Assembly (NCBI GenBank): GCA_914767715.1
Contig: OU612075.1
Span: forward strand, 12,710,001-12,774,000
Reading direction: 5' to 3'
Length of the DNA stretch: 64,000 bases
DNA from: Membranipora membranacea
Taxonomy: Eukaryota; Bryozoa; Gymnolaemata; Cheilostomatida; Membraniporidae
The notes below the pieces were generated by a model. The model had not been told where the DNA came from, searched no databases, and was given only the letters and a program-made list of their open reading frames with translations. A program made the position numbers and the translations under genes. Positions 12,179 through 23,340 of this stretch are shown here, one piece after another; the stretch's first letter is position 1, and every line of letters starts with the position of its first letter.

Positions 12179-15100
12179 ATGCACTGTCAAAAAGTCTCAC
12201 CCAACAATACTGACCCAGATGACAGAGCGCAAAGCAAGTCGCTAAGTGCTAGGCTTGCAGACCTCAGCAATCAAAAATTAGTTGAGACAGCTTTTTCATC
12301 ATCAATGGCAGGCTACATACCTATTTTAGATGGAGGCTGTGATGTTACAGCGTTGAATGAAGTAGGTCCTGCAGTGTTTGAAGGTCCGAGCAAAGGAAGC
12401 ACTGCCTGCAATTCCTTAGGAAAGAAGCTTTCACCTTCTAGTAGAACTCCTAGTGACTTCTCTGTCTCAATCAGCGCTACTGAATCCAACAGTAACACTA
12501 ACAATACTGGTAGGTGACAAGAAACTAGGGTTTGAGTTTAAATCTACATTGGAATATATCGGTAACTGTAAATTTCTGAACAGCTGAGCAAAATTTCTCA
12601 GACTAAAATTATTTTTTGTATTCCTTTCTGTGGCTGCCTATCACTTCTCAAACACATTCCTCCCAGCCAAATGATTTAATGAGTCACTAAGTTCCTGTTG
12701 GCACCTAATATATTCGTTTTAGGGCAACCACTCATATATATTATATGAATGTCGGGTAGCCTACATATCTAACTCTGAGCAGGCGTATGGCTATTCATGT
12801 ATGGTTGCTGGACCGGATTTCTCATCTTCGATAAGTCCACAAGTTCAGAATCTGTTATAGCTGACCCCCGTGAACTTTTGTCAAGCAGCATGCCTGAGTT
12901 CTGGAAGGTTGTTACTGGGACGTCAATCAATGCAGAATGTAAAATCTGCAAGATTTATAGCTTTATTTAGATCCTGACACAAAGCTTTATACTGATGGCA
13001 TATCTTCACAAATAGGCTACGCTATGTGTTTTACCAGGGAGTTACCACTGATCCATAAATTCATATCAATGAGGGCAAGAAAATGAAGCAATCAATGTAC
13101 CAAATCCGACAAAGTCAAACGGTGTTAAAGTAACCAGAAACATCATTCAGCACAATGGCATCCTTTCATCTAGCTAGTATTGACAAGCTTTGTTTGGGGG
13201 GGGGGGGGGTTGGAGGTTCCTTCCATACATCCACTAAGTGTTACACCCAAAAACATACTGTGGATAAAATAATAGAAAGAAACAAAGGCAATTGAAACTT
13301 AATATAAGTAAAATATCCAGCAGAATATAAGGAGTTGTCCAGGCTTGTGTAAAATTAATAGTCTGAGAAAATCTGTTCAGCATGTTCAGCCTGTTCAGCA
13401 ATTTACAGTTAACGGTAACAGATCTATGATGAATCTGGCAATCAATACAAGGCACCCTCCTTGTTTTGCAACCCTACTACTACTGCTTACTCTGTTTATC
13501 CTATCAATCGAGCTATTATATGAGATTGTACTTCCCTATCAAGTTGTTGTGACTGTGAGACAGGTAAACTTACTAACCTAGCCCATGTGTTGGCTCAGAG
13601 CCAAAATATTGGCTATTACCATGAACATATAAATATTTACAATTAGTGTATGGCTATTACTAACATGATGCATCGATAGATATGAGTTATCCTCACTTGG
13701 GTACAGGAACAGAGACTCGAGCCGTGCCCTACCCATGCCCGCCTAAAACCCGGAATCCCTATACATTGAAGGGGCAGAGGGGGTTCTTATTACTGAATGT
13801 GGGGTTTGCAAACACTTAGTGTACGTACATATGTTCCACAAGGACGAATGGGGTGAAAGTCCTACCATACATCAGGAAACTGCCGGCGCTTCAATCCAAT
13901 ATAGCCAATAATTTGTCTTATAAATTTAACATCGCTGATGTATTTGTTTTATGTTGAGATCTTGATTAGCAGGTTTAACATTCGGTCTAAACTGCAGATT
14001 ATGTTATGATGAATTTGTTTCCTTTTAGTTGCAGTGGAGAATACCATTTTCTCCGACAGACTGGACAATCTTGCAAAGGAGAGGGAATATCTAACCAACA
14101 GTTTGAATCAAATTCACAGGTAAATTGCAATATTTGACAGGCATAATATGCCTGTCAAATATTTCAATTTACCTGTGAATTTGATTTGATTCATGTAGAG
14201 CCTTGTTTGAACTGAAAGAAAAATACAAATTTGGTGTGAATTCAACCTTTCCTCTTTACTGTCCGGTGTTTTTCTTATTAATGCAATCGACATGCAAGTT
14301 TCAATATTACCCCATCTTCTAGCAGAGTTGACATTGTACCTTCCTTCCCATGGGCAGTAAAGAGGAAAAGTTGAATGCACACCAAATTTGTATTTTTCTT
14401 ACAGTTCAAACAAGGCTCTACATGATGAGCTGAAGAAACTAGGCTATATTCGCGCTGCGACTGGCCTCAAACAAGAAAATGAGACAGCTGAAACAGATGA
14501 GTCATGTTCATCCAAAAAATCTACAAAAGGAAAATCATCATCAAAACATGCAACGAATGGAGAGGTAAACAGAGGTTATCCTTTGACTATTCCTTGAGCG
14601 GTATGAGCTATAAATCCAATTTGTTGTGTGAAAACTGCATAAGGACAGATCCGCTACAAATTCCAAATATCAAGTATGAAATCACCAAGATCAGTTGTCT
14701 CCCTTACATGAAAGGAAGATAATTTCTGATGTTTTAATTTATGAGTTTTGTGATTTAGACTTTTTATCCATGTTATGAAAGTGTTTCCGATGTTGAATCT
14801 TTTCTGCCAGGTCTCCCCGATTTACGAGACAGTGTCAATGAAGAAGTTGCAGCAAGGTATACCATCTGCATCACTAAAACAGACCCAACAAAGCCGACAG
14901 CATAATGTAACTCCAGCATCATCTTCTCAAGAATCGCTGACTCTGGTTGGAGAAGCCATTCCTGATTCAACAAAGGCAACAGTATTCTCATCATCCGGGT
15001 CATCGGCATCAGGTGGTAAAGGCGATGAGGACACCGATAGTGATAGTCACCTGTATGGAGCAGTAGGCCCACACACAGAGCCTTGTCTAAGGCAGAAATC

Positions 15101-18100
15101 GGCAGATGCTCGGGGAGATTTAAATTTGATAATCAGCCCAAGAAAATCAGTGAGAAAAGTAAGATGTCAAAGTTTGTCATCCAAAACAGCATCCTGGTTG
15201 AAAAGTTATTCTTGCTGTTGTTGTGGTATGTTTTTTTGATAGACAGGGTTGTCTGAACACACAGCACATCTAATTGATAATATAAGATGAGTGTCTGCCA
15301 ACCTGTGACATTTTTAGATGTTTAGGAAGCGATACACCATCATTTTTTTCATTTTGCCAAATATTGTGCAACATTCAGCTACCAATAAGTTTATCTACAT
15401 TTAATTAAAACCAGATTGAACTTTTTGCTGTATCCCCTTCCCAGAACACCTCAATACGTTAAATATACAGCTGATAACTCTGTTATGAGAAACCCTTTTG
15501 ATTATTTTTATTGAGGTTTCTATATAAGTTATATAATATAGTATAAGGGAAATTTATGGTATCCTCATAGTAATGACAACTGGTAAAAACTATTATTTAA
15601 AAATATAAAATTATACTTGCATTTAATTCCACTTCTTTTCAGAGGATTGACATCACAAGATCAGAGATTACCATCCAGGCAGTTAAAGAGGCCCAGCAGA
15701 TACCAAAGGAAGATGCTGCCACTAACACCAACAACGCCTTGTGGGAGAGGAAAAACAGGAAGAAGATATGGTAAGAAAGAATCTGATAATAATAATACAT
15801 TTATTGTCAAACAAAATCATCATTTCGAGCGTTTTCATGATGTGACAAGAACATAAATGGCGAAAAAGACTACCAACAAAGACTCAACAAACAAACAAAA
15901 AATATTGATTTTCTCTACAAAATTAGGCACCAGACCTGTAGATTTAGCATGCACCTTTTAGTGAGATGTTTTCCGTGACACTTGCATGTTAAAGGATATT
16001 GAATTTCTCTCAAGATGAAATATATCGCAAGGGCAAAAAATAATGATGTAAAGCTGCTAGTAATGGAGACTAAAAAATGTAATGGCTCTCTTTCAAACTT
16101 AAAGGTCCACCGCTATAGAAGAACAGACAAAGGTGGCATCAAATCAATTCAATAGAAAGGCTCAAAACCCCAAAGTACGCCTCAATATGAGCAGCTGTAC
16201 CAGAGCGTGTAGGCATGGATCTACTGAAGATCAAATCAACCACCTAAAGTATATCAACCACATCAAGGTAAGGTGGCATGTCCATCCAGAAACTTTATAA
16301 ATTTTACCCCGAGCACCAAGTACATGATTGCATGCCTCCTGTTGAATTTTTAGGGATGATTATAGATTTGGTTAGGTCACTTCAATGATTTGAGGTAACT
16401 AATAAATAATGTAAAAAACATTATGACTGTGAAGTGTGAACCAAACGTTTCTGAATCTCGATTAATAATAGCCAACTTTAAGAATAATTGTAGACCGTGT
16501 TTCTTAATTTGAAGTTGTTCCCCCTCCTATGGTAAGCCGCCAGGCAAAGACTTCTGGTCAGCAGAGAAACGCAAAATGTTTTCGGCTGACCAGTCAAATG
16601 GGGACGTCACAGAGTGCAGGCAAAACGGATCAAATCTAGTTTCGAACTACTCTGATATGGTTTTCATAATGAATTACATGTCAAATACAGTCACATATTT
16701 TTGTCGTAATTTATTACATTATAACAGACCTGCCAGATTGAAAGACTGGAGTGTAAGAATGCTGAACTTAGAAGAGACAAGAAAGATAGCTCACGACTGC
16801 AGGTAAACTCATGTTAACAAGATTATCAAAATGGCGCAGAAAAAACGTTTTTTGACTACACTATGATGCCTGATTAACTAGTAACACATAACGGTCATGA
16901 ACAAGTATCAGCCTTGTCAAGTTAATTATCGCATGCTTCCTTGCAATGTTATAACATTCTTCTAATTTCCTGCAACCATCATAAGATTAAAAACAATATA
17001 AGATTCTTCTGCACATTCTTTGCTTGACATTAACACAAATGTTATTTAACATTTTATATCTATTTAATTAATTTAACTAATTAGTTCAATTTTAATTAGT
17101 TATAATATTAATATTTTGTATTTTGTATTTTATGTTTGATATTTTATATTTAATGTTATATATTTAATATTTAATATTAAATATTTTATATATTATATTT
17201 AATATTTTATATTTAATATTTTATATTCATTTACCATATTTTATACATTCAGATTAAGCAGCGTAATAATTTTTAATAAATAAATAAAAATATTTTAATT
17301 TAATTTCAGCATAGGTTATCGGCTTTGAGAGGCAAGCTGGCATGGAGAGATAAAAAGACAGAATGCCTGTCTCAAGCTGTCGATGTGTTGGAAAAAGAAT
17401 ACTACAATGTACTCACCAAAATGGATGAGGTAGGTGTCTAAAATCATCTGTCTGGAAATTTTTTGATATTGCTGGCTTTAACAAATTCCAAGTAAGGCCA
17501 AAGGCTGGCTAAAGTTATCAGCATAAGGTTGACTGAGGAAGTGCAGGCAGCGTCTTTTCCAGCTGACTTTGAGACTTTTCTTAAAAATGGCAAGCGATCG
17601 ATATTACCACCGACCTGGCACTATGACCAACTGTGCCACCGCTTACCTTTATGTTGCTATATACATGATATCTATGAAATGTTATAATTAGAATAATGCA
17701 TTTCTTTAGATTCAGAGAATGCTGGGTTTGGAGAAGATTTTATCGGAGCAGGAGTGCAGTATTATATCCAGATTTGTTGTACGAAGCCACATCCACACCA
17801 AAAGCCTACTTCAAAAGGTATCTACTTTGTGTATCACAGTAGTTAAGTTGACTCAGTTAACATTTCTGGACATGTGTAGAGGAATCCTTAACAGAATAGG
17901 ACACTGCTCTCAGTCAGTCTCATATCCTGCTCTTCTTAGATAGTTTTATTTCATCAAAATGCGTGATGTACATGATATAAATATCATTTATAAAAATGTT
18001 CCATTGTCGTCATTGGAATGGTAATGGTGTTCTGGTGATGAAATTTGTGTAATTTACATGTACTGTGCAATGTGCTGTTTGGTTTCAGATTTTTGGAGCT

Positions 18101-18490
18101 GAAGGAGAAGGAGGGGAAATTCACAACGAAAATAAAACATTCAATAAGCAAAACTCTAATTCTAAAAATACATCTGCTGGGTTGGCTGATATTGAGGAAG
18201 AATCTTTTCAAGACTTCGGTCAACAAGATGATGGTCTATCTCTAGTTCTGGAAGGCGATAAGATCACCAAAGCTAGAACCTACCCTCTACCAACCACCAC
18301 AAGCAGGCACGCTGCAAGCCACCCTGACACTTTGAAACAAATACCGCAGCAAAAACCTGAGACTAAGAAGACAAAGAAAAAACATAGAAGGACCAGAAAG
18401 AGGCGCGACGAAGTTCCAGCCACAGATGAGGAGATTACTGATTTACCCTCAAGATGGGAGACCTATGGTGATAGGGCATTCATGAAATGA
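12179..18490 (+). CDS. Unrecognised disordered/coiled-coil protein, ten exons
   Basis: Exons 12179-12509, 14029-14119, 14405-14564, 14811-15158, 15643-15770, 16105-16267, 16728-16802, 17310-17429, 17710-17817 and 18089-18490 join with matching phases to an open frame of 641 residues ending at a TGA (18488). I do not recognise the family. The N-terminal 110 residues are Ser/Asn/Thr-rich and probably disordered. A heptad-like stretch follows (DRLDNLAKEREYL, then ALHDELKKLGY). A Ser/Lys-rich linker leads to a longer charged helical region over exons 5-9 (IERLECKNAELRRDKK; SALRGKLAWRDKK). The C-terminus is basic (KKTKKKHRRTRKRR). No signal peptide or membrane segment is in this chain. A cytoskeletal or centrosomal scaffold is a guess from composition only. 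An alternative acceptor at 14034 would remove two codons. The first ATG has an in-frame stop upstream. Confidence 0.7.
13194..13211. repeat. Poly-G tract
   Basis: An uninterrupted run of G residues inside intron 1 of the coiled-coil gene. It could adopt quadruplex structure, but nothing else marks it as functional. Confidence 0.7.
14104..14424. repeat. Nested inverted repeats covering both splice sites of a coiled-coil gene intron
   Basis: The end of exon 2 plus the donor site (14104-14145) is repeated inverted at 14147-14191. The start of exon 3 plus the acceptor site (14355-14424) is repeated inverted at 14192-14261. The two inverted pieces lie next to each other. On the minus strand they therefore read as acceptor, a mini-exon of about 40 nt made of exon 3 start plus exon 2 end, then donor. 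In the pre-mRNA both splice sites would lie in stems. Confidence 0.85.
17080..17245. repeat. AT-rich low-complexity tract
   Basis: Degenerate TTTAATATT-type repeats in the intron between 16802 and 17310 of the coiled-coil gene. The length suggests slippage expansion. Confidence 0.8.
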
Positions 18491-18860
18491 CAGATTGTTT
18501 AAATATTATGGAGAAAGAAGCAGAGCTTTCAAACTCCAATCAACTGAACAGGGTAGAGACTTTAGTTGATATACATACACTATTCAATGTCGTATTGCAC
18601 CAACAATCACTGTTGACAAGAGCAGGTAAGCTAAGAGAAATATGAATTTTGATGAGCTATGGTAAGACCGCACTCAATCACTGTTGAACGGCAGAGTACT
18701 TCAATGGAGACCTGATAGAGAAGATGAAAATATCTGAATATTTAGGGTTGTTTTACTTTTGTGTAAGCAATGGTTAGCAAGTCGGTTATTTATTTATTTA
18801 TCTTAGAGACATCTGATTCCATCTTATGATAATAGAAAATTAACACAGAACAATGGGTGT

Positions 18861-21521
18861 TTAGCACGGATTATTCACATCGATGTCAATGTAGAATCTG
18901 TTCGGTGGTTTGGTGCTTGGCTTCTTAGCGTAAAATCCCAGTCTGTTCTCAGTTTTCATTGTACTTTGACAGCCTCCCTCCTAGAAAAGAATAAATCAGG
19001 ATATAAATAGAGTAATTATTATGTCAGGACTACCAAAATGGACAAAATATCAGGTGGAAATAAAGTTTTATTGAGACCATGAAATGATTGATGGCTTTGG
19101 GACAAGCCAAATGTAAGATTAAAAGTTCTGTGTCGACAAAGTACAACCATGACTGACAACTTGATCATAACAGCCAGATGAGTGGGAGGTGAAAGATTTA
19201 GTACGTAATACTCTAGCTGAAACCAATCAACGCCATCCTTGAGTCGATGGCATTGTAGTAATTGAGTCGATAAAATGTGAGGGAAATAAAGCCTACCGAG
19301 AAAGTGTTATAGCTAGAACACTTTGTGGACTTGAAGGCACATGAGCCGGCCTCGATAGAATTGGTAAAATAAGCAGCAGCGAGCCAGTGACCTCCAATGA
19401 TAGCTGTTTCCTTTATAGCTTTTCCAAGGTCTACAAAGTATTAAGAATGAACAGAGATAGTCACACAGTAAGGATTTAACGATATCATTACTGTGTGACA
19501 ATTATGTATCGGTGAAATAGTCTCAGGTTGCAAAGCAAAATAATGTTAACTGCAAAGCAAAACAACGTATGATCCAGCTGAGATGCCTTGAAAATCAGAT
19601 AGCTTCAAGAGTCATGATCAGTTCAAATACTTTTAGACTGAGGAGGTGTGAAACCTTTCCAAAACCACCTCATCTTAAAAATCCTAAACATGATGGAGTG
19701 AGCAATAAAGAACAATAGTTCTGTGTCCTCGAAGGATTTTAGATGGGCTTAACAGATAGTTCAGGCTTACTTTAAGATGAAGCAAAAACTGTTTGTAATA
19801 AATATGCAGGCCTGTAGTTCTAGGGGAGGCAGGGAGGCACTGCCTCCCCTAGAAAGCTAAATACAGCGACCTAAAAACATTATAATTGGATATTCCATGT
19901 CGGAATCAGCTCCTCTGGGATTTCCATTTGCTAATTATATGCCTTAAATTGCTTATAGTACCGCTCCAGGTGATACTTCGGACTCACCTAAAACTTTTGC
20001 CTCCCCTACCATTTTTTGATATGATTGATATGTTAATACCTTTAGGAATAGGGAAGTAGTCAGCGTGGCCCTTGGTCAGCACTCCAGAGACAAGAGTGTG
20101 GATCTCATCGACAAAGTCAGCATCACTTGGATCCAGGCAGTCATTGGGATCAAAAAGACAGTTGAATCCTATTCCACTAGTGTCAAGGCCAGTAATACGA
20201 GCAACCTTTGGTGATTTCAAGTTAGCTCCTGCAAATCCAGCAACCTAAAAGCATATCATGTCATATGTTTAGACAATTGATAGTGTAGTAAACCTATTTT
20301 TTTTACATTTACCTCTTAATCAAGAGTCAATTGCACCAGTCATTACTAGCATAGGCCTATTTATTTGGAGACAAGATACAATGTAGAGAAGTTATGTTGC
20401 GGGCTAGATACCGAGCTTGATAGTTATTTTTTAAAATAGACTCGGAAATTTTTGCAGTGCTTTTTTTTATTGGCCTAACGTATTTACCTCTTATCCATGC
20501 CAGCACCGATCTGGCTTTCAAACTATGCCTTAAAAATACCTTTGAATTATTGGGTTGTGAAAATATTAAAGGAATACAAAGGGACGAATTCAAAACGGAA
20601 ACAAAAGAGTGACCTACCTGGCCGCCAAGGCTATGTCCGATAATGTGCATGTTCTTTCGAGATGCTTTAGTGTTTTTCTCGAGGTTCTTGATAAACTCGG
20701 CTACTTTCCTGCCAGCATCATCACACAATCCTTTTGCTTTGAGGTAGTTGAAGTTCTTGGCCCATTTCCCCCAATCCACCACAAAGATGTTGGCATCAGA
20801 CTGTATGGAAAAGATAAGCAGACGGTATTACGTCAAATACATAAGAATTCAGTAAACAGGGTTATAATCACAACTCACCAAAAAGTTCAGGTAGATAATA
20901 ATGTTTGACACTTAGGATAGCGAAGTTATCTATGCAAGTAGAGAAATTGCTCAGCCTTGTCATCTGTTCAGAGTTATCTAGTCACACTTTGAGAGAGCAC
21001 AACTTTGCTTAAAGGAGACCTCTAGTAGTCAATAAAAGTGTGAGACAACAAATAATCAAAAAGGCGCACAATAGGTTCACAACAACCATCAACATTGTGT
21101 CAACAGGATTTATATACTGTAAACAATTTATTAGTTTAGTGACAATATTTTACAAAATATCACATGATTTTTCAATATTGTATAGTGTCATAAAGACTTG
21201 GCCAGCCCACTAGGTGATAGTGAAATGAACATGATAATGTTGTGGCTCTCCTCTCCTCTCCCAATATAAACTTACCTTTTTGAGTAGAGCGGCCATCATC
21301 TTCTTGATCCAGTCAGCAGACTTGTCACCGCCTCCGTTCCAGCCATGAATGATAAAGTACGTCTTCTCCTTTGGGTTAAAGGATTTCAGACCCGAGAGCC
21401 TGTAGTTGTTTTGTACAGCCACCTCATTTACTTTCCTATAGAGAAAAGTTAAAAAAAATTAACAGATAATTCCACTAAAATTAAGTCTAATCCAACTTTA
21501 ATTCTGATTCAATTTGTGGAT

Positions 21522-21561
<40 letters not shown>

Positions 21562-21639
21562 TTTTTGTTAATGAGATCAACAAGCTGTTATTTTTTTTGG
21601 TTTATAATATACTTGTATAGAAACCTAAATAAAACTGTC

Positions 21640-21683
<44 letters not shown>

Positions 21684-21923
21684 GATCTTCTCTAGAGTGT
21701 GACGTACTGATGAAATGCGAATTAAAGACCATGCGCTTACAATCTAATCTTTTCAGTACTGTTGAAGCTAATGACGGGACTCCATCACCCCATACCAACT
21801 CACATACCTTGTGTTCAGGTTGAACTTCACTTCATCCTCAGACTTGAAGACATCAAGCCAGAATGCATGTGAAGACACTACTAAAGTAACTAGTACAATC
21901 GACCACATGACAGAGCCCTCCAT
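18861..21923 (-). CDS. Secreted pancreatic-lipase-family enzyme (triacylglycerol lipase / phospholipase A1-like)
   Basis: Six minus-strand exons, 21923-21808, 21435-21276, 20800-20618, 20244-20040, 19430-19297 and 18980-18861, join in phase to 305 residues, in the usual range for short members. The family hydrolyses ester bonds of acylglycerols or phospholipids outside the cell. Seen: a signal peptide (MEGSVMWSIVLVTLVVSSHA), the oxyanion-region motif FIIHGWNGGG, the nucleophile elbow GHSLGGQ (Ser149), the Asp motif ITGLDTSG (Asp174), FVDEIHT...HADYFP, and a His (GGHW, His236) where the family has its catalytic His. Cysteines near the end (CAFKSTKC, GGCQST) fit the conserved disulphides. No C-terminal PLAT domain is present. 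The substrate cannot be told from sequence. AATAAA copies lie downstream at about 18787-18800 (minus strand). Confidence 0.88.
21523..21559. repeat. (AT)n microsatellite
   Basis: A perfect AT dinucleotide run of about 18 units within intron 1 of the lipase gene. Confidence 0.95.
21641..21682. repeat. (AAT)n microsatellite
   Basis: A perfect AAT trinucleotide run of about 14 units in the same lipase intron, about 80 bp from the AT run. Confidence 0.95.
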
Positions 21924-23295
21924 CTCCACTCGGATAAATCCAGAAGTAGACTGATGTCCGTTAAAGCATTAAGTTTTGTTACGCTCTTCAAAATTTATGT
22001 TAGTCTTTGGTCAACAAATGGGCCAATTTTGCTGCGGGTGGGACAACATTTCATGATTAATAAATAACTGGAGTTTATTCGAAGTACATGCAACTCACAT
22101 CGGATGGCACCAGCTACATATTATACAAGGTTGTGAAAACGAACAGCTGTGAAATTTGCGTCAGAGTGAGTTGAGGATTATCAAGAGGAGGGGTAGAAAC
22201 CAGTGACATGACCTTCATCAGAATTAGATCAAGTCTGATCCAATTTGCCCGGTCAGTCACATTCATCTGGTGAACAAACAGCTCGCAACTCCAAATTGGT
22301 AACACTTGATCTACATCAGAAAGACCTTGTTTCCCGTTGATGATTATTTGTGGTGTTTGGATACCTACCCCCCCCTTCCTTCCAGATTGCGGTCAACTGT
22401 GAATTGTGTTTACATGAAGTACATCAGGTTATCAGCAGATCATCTCTGGTGCACACAACAATGTCAGAGATAATGAAGTGAGAATTCGATAGTCTAGGCA
22501 ACCATTACTGTCTAATTCTAGGTTGTTATTATTATTGAAAGAAATCTAGAAGGTATCACAAAGTATTATTGAAAATGTTCATATATAAAAGCGTTAACAT
22601 GCTAATCAAAAAATCTCTTCAAAATGGAAATGCTTCCATACATCTGATAATGCTGTCATTAATTGCCTTCCCCTGATTTCCGTTTATGATTTGTGGGTTA
22701 CTTTAGTCCTTACATCCTTATATATATATAGTAAATATATAAATATCACAGTGGGCAATAAGATGATAAGAAAATGAAGCTAATTAGGGCCGACGTAGCA
22801 AAGCAGTAAAAGTAAATATATTCAAGCAAAGCATCATGAACTGTTTCAGACATCATTCAAACAAAGATTAATATTATGGTAACAAGATTGATGTGTGATA
22901 AATGATTTTGTAAGCTAACATTCTATAGAAGTGCGAATAGTATAAAACACTAAAATACATAAAGTTAACACATTAACAGGTGATTTCAACAATTGTCGTA
23001 GCATAAAATAAAAGTAAAATGAGAAAATAGAGAGTTATCCTCACAATATATCACTAATTGAGAAAAGCCTGCAATATTGTTTATAATGCGGCTAATTTGC
23101 GTCCGATGATTCAGAAAAGCATCTCCACAGATAATTTGAAGATGGCTTATTTAAACACATGCTATGAGTATTCTAGCCGGAGATTACCGTGGGCTTCCAG
23201 GACCTGGTGTATCATTAGACTTTGTCTAGTCAAAACTCACTGTTTCAAAGTCTCTCACAGGTTTGGCAATGGGAAAATATATATAGATTAAAAAA
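21924..23295. other. Space between the lipase start and the MARVEL-like gene's 3' end
   Basis: No coding exon recognised. It should hold the lipase promoter on the minus strand, but no clear TATA box was seen near 21950. A 26-bp motif (22224-22249) recurs at 23523 and, inverted, at 23600. Confidence 0.4.
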
Positions 23296-23301
23296 TTTAT
23301 T
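23296..23301 (-). terminator. Poly(A) signal of the MARVEL-like gene
   Basis: AATAAA on the minus strand lies about 40 bases beyond the stop codon at 23341-23343, a normal distance for a short 3' UTR. Confidence 0.5.
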
Positions 23302-23340
23302 GAGTTATTATGGCATCCATTTAGCCGTGATTCCTTAATC

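Noticed and set aside
13345-13581. Frame with a strong hydrophobic segment (FATLLLLLTLFILSIELL) before a GTAAAC donor in intron 1 of the coiled-coil gene
   Set aside because: Its phase does not fit the flanking exons, while exon 1 (ending 12509) joins directly to 14029 in phase. It could be a rare alternative exon, but nothing supports it.
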